In this document: positions 35,372 through 43,680 of the stretch, in pieces | Position numbering within the stretch: position 1 is the first letter of the stretch | How the letters are laid out: each line of letters opens with the position of its first letter | DNA from: Chloroflexota bacterium | GTDB taxonomy: Bacteria > Chloroflexota > Anaerolineae > Aggregatilineales > Phototrophicaceae | DNA: 64,000 bases | Direction: 5' to 3' | Assembly (NCBI GenBank): GCA_026708115.1 | Contig: JAPOVL010000013.1 | Span: 248,001-312,000 of the forward strand | Notes under the pieces: model-generated | Told to the model about the DNA's origin: nothing | Seen by the model: only the letters and a program-made list of their open reading frames with translations | The model's database searches: none | Made by a program: the position numbers and the translations under genes

Positions 35372-36752
35372 TATTCCCATCCTCGTCTCGAGTAGTTCTT
35401 GCCAGTTTCAATCTATCAAAGTGTGGCCAAATCCTTACAATATCAATGTTTTCGCCATACACGCTTCCTTTACCTTCTCCCTGAAAAAGATTACTTCTAA
35501 TCGCCAAAGTCATGTAACTGTTGGGCTCGGTGCGATCTTTACTCATATGCTCCATGGCGTCAGCGAAGCCATCTCTGTTGAACCTAGTTGGTCCGAAGTA
35601 TGTCATGCTTACATCCAAGTGATTTACTAGGTCCAGGTGAAACGCCGTGTTTCCAGTCCATCCTATCGTTGCCTGTCCCGCGTCTTGGAGAATGGCTTTC
35701 GGAAAAATGTGCTGTGTGTCAATCGTTGACAAATGACCTAAACCAATGAAGATTCTGCCGTCTTCTCTCCAGTCGCTTGGATTATGATTAGGACTTTGCG
35801 CTAAACTTTCCATTAATTGTGGGTTCTGTAGAAACACAGATGCCGGAAAACTTACGACAACGTAATTCCCTAGATTTCTATCATGTTTGTCTTCCCAGCT
35901 TACTATCTCCACTCTGACATCGGGTCCTACTACAGGCGACTGTACTTGAAACGAGGCTGTGCTTCCCAGAGGATTCAAGTCCCGTGAGAGCAGTCCCACT
36001 CCACTACGGTTCGCCCATTCGAAATCAGATAACTCGATGTCCAAGGTTCCGCCGTGATAAGCATCGTCCTCCACCACAAAGGAGGGTAACGCAGGCGGCC
36101 TCGCTGAGTTTAGTGTGTTTAGGAAGTCGAGCGAGGTGTTGTCATAAATCTGTCCAGATACTTGTGCACGTCGTGAAGTGAAGGGACTAGACGCTAAGTC
36201 AACTCGACGAAACTCTAGCTCAGCGCCCGAGTCTCTTAAATCTATCCAGAACTCACTTCCACCGAATTCAATCTTGACGGCGTAGGGATCTGAGGGGGAT
36301 TGGTCCAATACCCTTAATCTGGTTTCGTCTATTGAAAAAGACCAGTCAGGAATCGCCTCACTGCGAAGAACAGTTTCTTCATTTCCGTACAAGTTTAAAT
36401 TCCCTTTTACGTGCACCGCTACATATTGCTCTTCCTGCCACATCATCCACTCCGGCGGATTGAGCCGATCCGCGCGCGCCTGTGCCCAAGACCTGGATTC
36501 CAGCAGCGCATGTTCCTGTGCCGTCCCCGGAGCCACTTCATAACTGGCTTCCTCGGCGCGTATACGAATCATTCCGCGCGGGCCACGAATGTAGACATAT
36601 TCGTAGCCCTGTGGCGTCACCACCATCAGCATCTCCGCGCCCGCCGCGAAAGCCGCGCGCAAGTCCGCCTCCGAGGCATCGCTGCCGTTGGGATGATTGT
36701 GTATGAAGATCAAGTCGAGTCCCTTAAAGGCTTCGACCTCGTAGTCCTGCAA
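35346..36752 (-). CDS. Orphan JAB/M23-like cassette 1, 5'-truncated
   Basis: 468 residues from a TTG at 36752; there is no ATG in frame before an upstream stop, so it is probably silent or weakly expressed. Residues 1-210 or so repeat the full gene at 43652-46192 almost exactly, including the JAMM motif HNHPNGSDASEAD, but the region with the upstream Glu is cut off. After YDNTSLDFLN the sequence switches to its own C-terminus, with an SH3-like strand, then a LytM/M23-like core (GNYVVVSFPASV, IFIGLGHLSTI, NHLDVSMTYFG). As in the paralogs, the second His of the HxH zinc motif is Asp. The stop overlaps the WD40 gene start. Confidence 0.8.
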   Translation of the reverse strand: MQDYEVEAFKGLDLIFIHNHPNGSDASEADLRAAFAAGAEMLMVVTPQGYEYVYIRGPRGMIRIRAEEASYEVAPGTAQEHALLESRSWAQARADRLNPPEWMMWQEEQYVAVHVKGNLNLYGNEETVLRSEAIPDWSFSIDETRLRVLDQSPSDPYAVKIEFGGSEFWIDLRDSGAELEFRRVDLASSPFTSRRAQVSGQIYDNTSLDFLNTLNSARPPALPSFVVEDDAYHGGTLDIELSDFEWANRSGVGLLSRDLNPLGSTASFQVQSPVVGPDVRVEIVSWEDKHDRNLGNYVVVSFPASVFLQNPQLMESLAQSPNHNPSDWREDGRIFIGLGHLSTIDTQHIFPKAILQDAGQATIGWTGNTAFHLDLVNHLDVSMTYFGPTRFNRDGFADAMEHMSKDRTEPNSYMTLAIRSNLFQGEGKGSVYGENIDIVRIWPHFDRLKLARTTRDEDGNNDSIYQQE

Positions 36753-36966
36753 GCCTACATACTGTTGCCCGCCAGCGCCCAGAACGCCATCATCTATCCT
36801 CGCTAAACATCAAATCGATCTGTGAATAGGGGATGCGTAGCTTGCCCTGTCGAAAGCCGCTGCGCATCTCCCCCAGCCGGAACACAGTGAAGCGACTGTC
36901 CCGCTTGTTGTCAGTACTGTTGCTTCTTATCTCGTGTAATGCTTTGTAAACTAATGCCGAGGCACC
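36122..36966. repeat. Long direct repeat, JAB block plus leader, copy in cassette 1
   Basis: 36122-36788 matches 44758-45424 in the full-length gene (667 bases, same length). 36150-36966, including the leader and the end of the WD40 gene, matches 41670-42485 in cassette 3 with hardly any changes. This is more alike than the flanking coding parts, which points to recent duplication or gene conversion. Confidence 0.9.
36802..36873. repeat. Hairpin leader element, cassette 1
   Basis: GCTAAACATCAAATCGATCT, then stem GGGGATGCGTAGC, loop core TTGCCCTGTCGAAAGCC and pairing strand GCTGCGCATCTCCCC. One of at least eight such elements in the 34-52 kb block. Confidence 0.75.
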
Positions 36967-38135
36967 GGCAAAATTATCAGCAGCTGTTTCAATTCAAGGT
37001 TCCATATCCACAGTCTGCCATCTGGACCGATAGACACCATTAACTCGCCATTTGGGTAGATTGCTGCCGCCCGGCCGGGATATTCGGTGATTTCAAAGTT
37101 GCTTTTGATATTCCATACGGCGATTCCAGATTCTCCGCTGCCAATCATGAACCCATCATTCAAAGTAAATGACGCTGGAGTATAGGCATAATTCAAGGCC
37201 TCAATTACAGGCACGTCGGTCGTCATATTCCAAACCCATGTCCATTCCTCGAATAGACACTTGTAGACTAACAAGAGAAGGGAATTATTGTAGCTAAATC
37301 GCAATCTATTCCGGGCTCCGCAGTCGGGCACGCTAGTCAGCTTGCTGGTTTTCAATGCCGATGTATCGGTCTCGTAAACCAGTACCTTTACATTACCTGT
37401 CATGAACACATCCGCTGTTATGACGGCAAACAAAGTACCATCTGGGCTGAATACACCTGTTCTGCCATTCTCTGTCAAGTTTGCCAACGGCTGCTCGAGA
37501 CCGTTTTCAATATCAAACTCGTAAATGTGTGCGTTGTCGCTCGGCCCCGACCATCTCGCCAACTGGCTCCAATCGGGGCTTAGCCAAGTATAGTAAACCC
37601 GCTCTCTCCCACGTTGGGCATCGATTGCGTGGATTCGTTGGCCCGAATGTATATTCCATATCGACATCTTGCTGTCCCTGAACCACCAGTCACTAAAGGA
37701 CACGACATAGTTACTGTCAGGGCTGAAAGAAGTCCGACCAAAGTCAGTCGGCGGCTCTGTCGATGTCCGTTGGAGATCGAGGATGCTAACGCCCTCCTCT
37801 ATGTTGAAGATAGACAACTCAGGCAAACTTGCCACGGCAAGATATCGATTATTCGGGCTAAAGATCATCCTTGCGCTAGTCTCGATATCTCCTGCCAGGA
37901 GTTTGGGTGGCAACAGGAGATTTTCCAGGTCGTAAACCCAGATTTCATGAGCCGCATTCGGATATTCGGTCCCCTTTACGCCAGTCCGTACTGCCAGATA
38001 TCGCCCGTTATCAGACATGGCAATGGCTATAACTTGCCATGATGGAGCTGGTTCTTGTGCCTCAAACACATAGTGGAAATGGACGAGAGACCATAGCAAA
38101 AGACCGACGGCTAGAATCCGTTTATTCATTTGCAT
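36951..38135 (-). CDS. Secreted WD40-like propeller, cassette 2 partner
   Basis: About 394 residues from an ATG at 38135 (AAGGA before it). A signal peptide (ILAVGLLLWSLVHFHYVFEA) is followed by propeller blades such as FSPNNRYLAVASLPELSIFN and FSPDGTLFAVITADVF. The C-terminal 30 residues are close to those of the paralogs, but the middle is the most diverged of the four. It starts 38 bases after the stop of orphan 2 and does not overlap it. Role as for the other propellers: exported, likely paired with its upstream gene. Confidence 0.8.
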   Translation of the reverse strand: MQMNKRILAVGLLLWSLVHFHYVFEAQEPAPSWQVIAIAMSDNGRYLAVRTGVKGTEYPNAAHEIWVYDLENLLLPPKLLAGDIETSARMIFSPNNRYLAVASLPELSIFNIEEGVSILDLQRTSTEPPTDFGRTSFSPDSNYVVSFSDWWFRDSKMSIWNIHSGQRIHAIDAQRGRERVYYTWLSPDWSQLARWSGPSDNAHIYEFDIENGLEQPLANLTENGRTGVFSPDGTLFAVITADVFMTGNVKVLVYETDTSALKTSKLTSVPDCGARNRLRFSYNNSLLLLVYKCLFEEWTWVWNMTTDVPVIEALNYAYTPASFTLNDGFMIGSGESGIAVWNIKSNFEITEYPGRAAAIYPNGELMVSIGPDGRLWIWNLELKQLLIILPVPRH

Positions 38136-38173
38136 GGATACATCCTTCTTCCCTACTTGGCTTTCATTGTACG

Positions 38174-39445
38174 TCAAAAGAGACCAGGGATTCTCTCCGG
38201 ATCTATGTTTTCGCCGTATAGGCGCTCATCATTATTCTGAGACAGAGTGCTGCGTTCGGCATACCCAAAAAAGAAGTGGACAAAATCGGGATCGCTTCGA
38301 TAAGTTTGCAGCGCATCTGCCATCTCCCCTGGCTTTTTCGAGCCATAGTACACAATTGCTAAATCCAGGTGCTGATTATTGTGGTAGTCCTTGGTGTTCA
38401 CGTACGGGAGCTTCTCCCCTGTTTCCGGGTGTATGTTATTGGGATAGATATGCTCGGTATTGATTTCGGATAGGTGACCATAGGCAATGAATATCCTTCC
38501 ATCTTCCCGCCATTGTCCCGGACTATGGTTGGTGTCATTTGACAAACTTCGCATAATTGTTTCGTCTTCCAAGTATACTGACGCTGGAAAACTGATGACA
38601 ACATAGTTTCCTAGTGCTGTATCGTTGGATGCCGCTGGGACAACAAATTCGACTCTGACATCTGGACCAATTACAGGTGACTGCACTTGAAATGGTCTAT
38701 ATATATCGGTTATCTTGTTATAGTCCTGTGAAATCACACCTACTCCGCTTGCGTCGTACGGCGCGAAAGACATTTCGACCGGCACTTCTTCATCATCAGC
38801 TACGATCGATTGCAGTATATACTCCGTCGGAGTGGCAGTAGGATCTGGAGCATCAGTGGCGATGATTTGCGCAGATGTTTGTGTAGGATAGTTCTCACGC
38901 TCTACAAATGGAACGAGGGCAAACTTGGCGTCTGGATCTAAAGTGTCTATCCAGTATTCTTCGTTGTCTATTTCAATCAGAAACGCTGCGTTACCCGAAT
39001 CCGATGTTCGCAAATACCTAAATTGCGCTGGTGTGCCGGAGATTTCATAAGTCATGTGAGGTGAATCCACACCTGGCACAAATGTTTCTTGCTTGTAGGC
39101 CCTCAGAATCCCTAAAACTTCTATCCCAATACTAGGCACTTCCCTCGTGTTATCCGCCAGGTCTTGCGCGGTCGTCTCGACCGGCGCCGAATCCGCTTGC
39201 GCCAACCTCTTATCCCAATCCGAGTGTCTGACTTCGTCAAGCAATTCCAACGCACGCCGATCAGATTTATCGTCCAAGCCCGATTCCGCGAACTGTGCCA
39301 TATACTCAGCAATCTGTTCCTTGGACGGCAGGCCATACTCTTTGACAACCACCAAGGCAACCCATGCCAAGTCATCATCCACTATGCTCAAGAGATAATC
39401 GATATGCTGCCTTTGTCCTTCGCTTACAGCTGTGTAGCCGGTCAA
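38174..39445 (-). CDS. Orphan M23-like cassette 2, 5'-truncated and without JAB domain
   Basis: 423 residues from a TTG at 39445. The homologous DNA extends to 39564, where a TGA stop stands exactly at the join, so no normal start exists. The first part repeats residues of the full gene up to AQDLADNT (39145-39564 equals 45481-45900, 420 bases). It then switches before the JAB domain to a different protein: a strand EEYWIDTLDPDAKFALVP like those of the paralogs, and a LytM/M23-like core (GNYVVISFPASVYL, IFIAYGHLSEI, QHLDLAIVYYG). The zinc-ligand His of HxH is Asp again. The different fusion point sets it apart from cassettes 1 and 3. Confidence 0.78.
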   Translation of the reverse strand: MTGYTAVSEGQRQHIDYLLSIVDDDLAWVALVVVKEYGLPSKEQIAEYMAQFAESGLDDKSDRRALELLDEVRHSDWDKRLAQADSAPVETTAQDLADNTREVPSIGIEVLGILRAYKQETFVPGVDSPHMTYEISGTPAQFRYLRTSDSGNAAFLIEIDNEEYWIDTLDPDAKFALVPFVERENYPTQTSAQIIATDAPDPTATPTEYILQSIVADDEEVPVEMSFAPYDASGVGVISQDYNKITDIYRPFQVQSPVIGPDVRVEFVVPAASNDTALGNYVVISFPASVYLEDETIMRSLSNDTNHSPGQWREDGRIFIAYGHLSEINTEHIYPNNIHPETGEKLPYVNTKDYHNNQHLDLAIVYYGSKKPGEMADALQTYRSDPDFVHFFFGYAERSTLSQNNDERLYGENIDPERIPGLF

Positions 39446-39564
39446 AGAAGTCGCTTCCTCCGGCTCGAAGTCCAGCAGTCCCGCTTCGCTGATATCGCGT
39501 ATTCCTTCGTGCTCCGAGAAGCCGGCAATAGCTTGCTCGCCTGAACCGGCGGCGAGGGCGTCTC
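39145..39564. repeat. Direct repeat, pre-JAB block, copy in cassette 2
   Basis: 420 bases matching 45481-45900 with few substitutions (for example GCTCCGAGAAG against GCTCCGAAAAG). Both ends are sharp: TCGTGTTATCC on one side and GGGCGTCTC on the other. Confidence 0.9.
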
Positions 39565-39599
39565 ACTTACTCAGGCCTAGGCATCATGATCACTCTCGT

Positions 39600-39855
39600 C
39601 TAAACAACCAGTTGATTTGTGAATCAGTGAGACGAGGCTCACCCTGTCTAGCCGCCGTGCATTCCCCTGCCGGAACACAGTGAAGCGACTGTCCCGCTTG
39701 TTGTCAGTACTGTTGCTTCTTATCTCGTGTAATGCTTTGTAAACTAATGCCGAGGCACCGGCAGAGTTACTAGCAACTGTTTCGATTTGATATTCCATAT
39801 CCATACCTTGCCATCAGGACCGATAGTAGCCATCGACTCGCTGTTGGGGTGGAGT
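39600..39855. repeat. Cassette boundary block between cassettes 2 and 3
   Basis: A degenerate leader element (TAAACAACCAGTTGATTTGTG, CACCCTGTCTAGCC) followed by the block shared with 34057-34270, then the WD40 3' end. Part of it (GGAACACAGTGAAGCGACTG onward) is also the same as in 36880-36966 and 42398-42485. Confidence 0.75.
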
Positions 39856-40916
39856 TTAGGGTCCTTACCTGGATACATGTTCAACTCAAAATCTCGTGTC
39901 ACATTCCAGACATGAATCGATGAATTCTCCGGCGACAGACCGATGGTACTGGCAATGAGATTCTCGTCGTCCAATGTAAATGCAGGATCAGCACTGAAAG
40001 TTTCAGCCAGGAAAATCACTTCATTGGTCTCAAAATTCCAAACCGACACTGCTTTGTCAGAACGACAACTGGTAGCAAGCAATGGTTTGTTGTGACTGAA
40101 TGCAAAACGGACACCGAGATCGCCGCAGGGAGTTTTATGATGCTGTATCTTGTTTTTCAAAGTCCATGTATAGGTCTCATAAACTTGGACTTCGCCTTCC
40201 CATGTTGCAAAGGCAAATAATGCGCTATCCGGGCTGAAGGCCGCTCCTGCATCTACCGCGGAGATGCCAACTAAAAGCTGACCAAGTCCCTGTTCAATAT
40301 CAAATTCGTATATTACGGCTAGCTCATCCCTTGACCAATCTACAAATTGAGTCCAGTCGGGACTTAGCCACGGACGCTGCACCCACTGCTGGGAGCGGAG
40401 TGCCGCAACAGCATGGAGTCGCTGACCGGTATGGACATTCCATATCGACATCTCATGATCATATGTCCACCAGTCGCTATAGGACATGATATAGTTACTG
40501 TCTGGACTAAATGAGATCCATTTGAAGTCAGTACGTAGCGCAGTGACTGAGTTCGGAAGGTCGAGGATCGTGACTTTGCTATCCGCGTTAAAGACCAACG
40601 ATCTGTAATACCCGCCTAGGGCAATGTACTGACTGTCTGGACTAAAGACCATTCTAGCCTCAGGATCCAACATGTCTCCCAGATATTGAGGCGTCAGCAG
40701 CAAATCCTCAAGATCATAAATCCATATTCCATGATGGAACTCTCGGTGCCCTGGAATATTCTCGCCATATTTCACGGCGAGAAATCGCCCATTGTTTGAC
40801 ATCGCAATGGATATAGCCCGCCATGCAGCATCTTCTTGCGCCTGCAAGATATAGTGAAAGCAAGTTAGATACATAATCAGGGATGTGATGATTCGTACAG
40901 GTTTATTCCTGAGCAT
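39744..40916 (-). CDS. Secreted WD40-like propeller, cassette 3 partner
   Basis: About 390 residues from an ATG at 40916 preceded by GGAGGAG. Signal peptide ITSLIMYLTCFHYILQAQ, then propeller blades (FSPDSQYIALGGYYRSLVF; FSPDSALFAFATWEGEVQVY). Closest in sequence to the cassette 1 propeller. The start lies 14 bases inside the upstream orphan's 3' end, so the two reading frames overlap. Presumably exported. Confidence 0.82.
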   Translation of the reverse strand: MLRNKPVRIITSLIMYLTCFHYILQAQEDAAWRAISIAMSNNGRFLAVKYGENIPGHREFHHGIWIYDLEDLLLTPQYLGDMLDPEARMVFSPDSQYIALGGYYRSLVFNADSKVTILDLPNSVTALRTDFKWISFSPDSNYIMSYSDWWTYDHEMSIWNVHTGQRLHAVAALRSQQWVQRPWLSPDWTQFVDWSRDELAVIYEFDIEQGLGQLLVGISAVDAGAAFSPDSALFAFATWEGEVQVYETYTWTLKNKIQHHKTPCGDLGVRFAFSHNKPLLATSCRSDKAVSVWNFETNEVIFLAETFSADPAFTLDDENLIASTIGLSPENSSIHVWNVTRDFELNMYPGKDPKLHPNSESMATIGPDGKVWIWNIKSKQLLVTLPVPRH

Positions 40917-42270
40917 AGAGACTCCTCCCTCTTGCGTCTTTAGCGAATTCTGATTCGTCAAGATGGGTCCAAACTCTTACCGGATCAATGTTTTCGGCGT
41001 ATAGCGTACGGTTCGGATGAGGATCTGGATAGACAAAGTTGCTGCGTTGAGCGTATCCGAAGAGAGCGTTGGCATCTCTAGAAGGAGACAGTATTGCCAT
41101 TGCAGTTTCCAATTGGTCTGTCCCACTATCTTGTGAACCAACGTACACCATGGCCAGATCCAAATGATTTATCTGTGTTCCAGTGTTTCCAGTCACTCCT
41201 ATTAGAGTGTTACTCTCAATTGACACGCCTGGTTGAATATGGTCCTCAATTCTAGACAAGTGAGCAAATGCCATGAATATCCTGCCGTCCTCTTGCCAAT
41301 TCTCAATCTTATGGTCGGGGTCTTCTGCCAACCCTTGCATAACGTTTTTGTGTGCTCGGAGGACGCTAGCCGGAAAGCTAATGACAACATAATTGCCTAG
41401 CGTCTCGTGTCCTTCGGCGCGAATTTCAACTCTTACATCCGGTCCCACTGTGGGTGACTGAAGTGGAAACTTGAAGGTATCCCCGTAAGGGTTTAGGTCG
41501 CGTGTACGTATTCCTTTTCCACCACTATCAACCCATTGTGAATGAGATAATTCGATATCCAAGGTTCCGCCCTCAGCTTCGTCGTTAACTACAAATGATT
41601 GTAGCATTGGTGGAATTGTTGCCGCTAATAGTGCGTTTTGAAAGTCGAATGAAGTGTTATCATAGCTTTGTCCAGATACTTGCGCACGTCGTGAAGTGAA
41701 GGGACTAGACGCTAAGTCAACTCGACGAAACTCTAGCTCAGCGCCCGAGTCTCTTAAATCTATCCAGAACTCACTTCCACCGAATTCAATCTTGACGGCG
41801 TAGGGATCTGAGGGGGATTGGTCCAATACCCTTAATCTGGTTTCGTCTATTGAAAAAGACCAGTCAGGAATCGCCTCACTGCGAAGAACAGTTTCTTCAT
41901 TTCCGTACAAGTTTAAATTCCCTTTTACGTGCACCGCTACATATTGCTCTTCCTGCCACATCATCCACTCCGGCGGATTGAGCCGATCCGCGCGCGCCTG
42001 TGCCCAAGACCTGGATTCCAGCAGCGCATGTTCCTGTGCCGTCCCCGGAGCCACTTCATAACTGGCTTCCTCGGCGCGTATACGAATCATTCCGCGCGGG
42101 CCACGAATGTAGACATATTCGTAGCCCTGTGGCGTCACCACCATCAGCATCTCCGCGCCCGCCGCGAAAGCCGCGCGCAAGTCCGCCTCCGAGGCATCGC
42201 TGCCGTTGGGATGATTGTGTATGAAGATCAAGTCGAGTCCCTTAAAGGCTTCGACCTCGTAGTCCTGCAA
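40903..42270 (-). CDS. Orphan JAB/M23-like cassette 3, 5'-truncated
   Basis: 455 residues from a TTG at 42270, with no in-frame ATG. The first 200 or so residues are the same JAB block as cassette 1 and the full gene, starting within the domain (MQDYEVEAFKGLDLIFIHNH). The switch comes after SGQSYDNTSFDF. The own C-terminus carries TLDIELSHSQWVDSGGKGI, then the LytM/M23-like core (GNYVVISFPASVL, IFMAFAHLSRI, NHLDLAMVYVG), with Asp again replacing the last zinc His. The stop lies just beyond the start of the WD40 gene. Confidence 0.8.
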   Translation of the reverse strand: MQDYEVEAFKGLDLIFIHNHPNGSDASEADLRAAFAAGAEMLMVVTPQGYEYVYIRGPRGMIRIRAEEASYEVAPGTAQEHALLESRSWAQARADRLNPPEWMMWQEEQYVAVHVKGNLNLYGNEETVLRSEAIPDWSFSIDETRLRVLDQSPSDPYAVKIEFGGSEFWIDLRDSGAELEFRRVDLASSPFTSRRAQVSGQSYDNTSFDFQNALLAATIPPMLQSFVVNDEAEGGTLDIELSHSQWVDSGGKGIRTRDLNPYGDTFKFPLQSPTVGPDVRVEIRAEGHETLGNYVVISFPASVLRAHKNVMQGLAEDPDHKIENWQEDGRIFMAFAHLSRIEDHIQPGVSIESNTLIGVTGNTGTQINHLDLAMVYVGSQDSGTDQLETAMAILSPSRDANALFGYAQRSNFVYPDPHPNRTLYAENIDPVRVWTHLDESEFAKDARGRSLYAQE

Positions 42271-42485
42271 GCCTACATACTGTTGCCCGCCAGCGCCCAG
42301 AACGCCATCATCTATCCTCGCTAAACATCAAATCGATCTGTGAATAGGGGATGCGTAGCTTGCCCTGTCGAAAGCCGCTGCGCATCTCCCCCAGCCGGAA
42401 CACAGTGAAGCGACTGTCCCGCTTGTTGTCAGTACTGTTGCTTCTTATCTCGTGTAATGCTTTGTAAACTAATGCCGAGGCACCG
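41670..42485. repeat. Long direct repeat, JAB block plus leader, copy in cassette 3
   Basis: Essentially identical to 36150-36966 (offset 5518), covering the JAB block, the leader and the last bases of the WD40 gene. The leader hairpin element is at 42320-42391. Confidence 0.9.
42320..42391. repeat. Hairpin leader element, cassette 3
   Basis: Same sequence as 36802-36873: conserved AAACATCAAATCGATCTGTG, then a stem around the loop core TTGCCCTGTCGAAAGCC. Confidence 0.75.
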
Positions 42486-43680
42486 GCAGAGTTACTAGCA
42501 ACTGTTTCGATTTGATATTCCATATCCATACCCTGCCATCAGGACCGATAGCAGCCATCAACTCGCTATTCGGATGGATTTGCGGATTTATTCCCGGATA
42601 GACCGACATCTCAAAATCGTTTTTTGTATCCCAGACTTCAATCGTAGAACCTCCAGGTAAGTTGCCACTTTGAGTTACCAAAACTCTATCGTCTAGGGTA
42701 ATGAATCTGAATCGTCCTGCTTCTTCGGATTGAAGCAGCAATACGCCGGTTTCGATATCCCAAACGAGTAATCGTCCGTACCAATCACACTTGAAAATCA
42801 GCCAGGGATTAATATGACCGAAAGCCAGGGTCACATCCGCATTGCCGCAGGAATGTACGCCGAGCATCTGTATGTACGTCAATTCCCAAGTGTCAGTCCG
42901 AAAGATCTTTATCTCGTCATCCGGTATCACGAGCGCAAATAGCGAACTATCTGGGCTGAAAGCGACGCCTCTTTCATCACGAACATCAACCGAAACAGAA
43001 CCAAGAGTTGAGCCAAGCCCCTGTTGAATATCAAATTCGTGTATCTGGATTCCGTCAGGATGCCACCAATTCAAAAACTGACGCCAATCAGGACTTAACC
43101 GGGGGAGAGGTAACCTCGACTGCGCAGCTCGTGCTGAGGGAATAGCCAATATTCGCGTCCCCGCGCCAATATCCCATATCGACATTTCATGATCGTCCGT
43201 TGCCCACCAGTCGCTTAAGGACATGATGAACTTACCATCCGCGCTATAAGAGACCGTACTGAAGTCCGAAGCTATTTCGGTAGCAATGCTCGGCAGGTCA
43301 AGTATGAGGGTGTTTTCTGCTATGTTGAAAACTTGCAATCGGTGATGTTCGGCGAGTGAGATATGCCGACTGTCAGGACTGAAAGCTATGAGGGTTCCGT
43401 AAAATTCTGCCCCCCGAAGGTGACGCGGCGGGGACGAAAGATCGTTAAGATTGTATATCCATACGCCGCTATCGTAACCCGACTCATCCCTATCTTCTTT
43501 CTCCACATGAGCACCATATTTTACGGCTAAATGCCGTCCATCGTTGGACATTGAGATTGAGACAGCTTCCCAAGTATCCTGTTCTTCCGCTTGTATCCGA
43601 CAGGGCAAACATGCAAGGAAACAGACTAAAAGCGCAACAATGTATGCTCGATTATTCATCTTCAAAGTAGATGCTGGCAT
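42469..43680 (-). CDS. Secreted WD40-like propeller, partner of the full-length gene
   Basis: About 403 residues from an ATG at 43680 with AAGGAGAT before it. Signal peptide AYIVALLVCFLACLPCRIQA, then propeller blades (YSADGKFIMSLSDWWATDDH; FSPDSSLFALVIPDDEIKIF) and the shared ending VWIWNIKSKQLLVTLPVP. The start is inside the 3' end of the 846-residue JAB gene (29-base overlap), giving coupled translation and roughly matched amounts. A second ATG at 43659 would also leave a signal peptide. It is the only propeller whose partner is full length. Confidence 0.84.
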   Translation of the reverse strand: MPASTLKMNNRAYIVALLVCFLACLPCRIQAEEQDTWEAVSISMSNDGRHLAVKYGAHVEKEDRDESGYDSGVWIYNLNDLSSPPRHLRGAEFYGTLIAFSPDSRHISLAEHHRLQVFNIAENTLILDLPSIATEIASDFSTVSYSADGKFIMSLSDWWATDDHEMSIWDIGAGTRILAIPSARAAQSRLPLPRLSPDWRQFLNWWHPDGIQIHEFDIQQGLGSTLGSVSVDVRDERGVAFSPDSSLFALVIPDDEIKIFRTDTWELTYIQMLGVHSCGNADVTLAFGHINPWLIFKCDWYGRLLVWDIETGVLLLQSEEAGRFRFITLDDRVLVTQSGNLPGGSTIEVWDTKNDFEMSVYPGINPQIHPNSELMAAIGPDGRVWIWNIKSKQLLVTLPVPRH

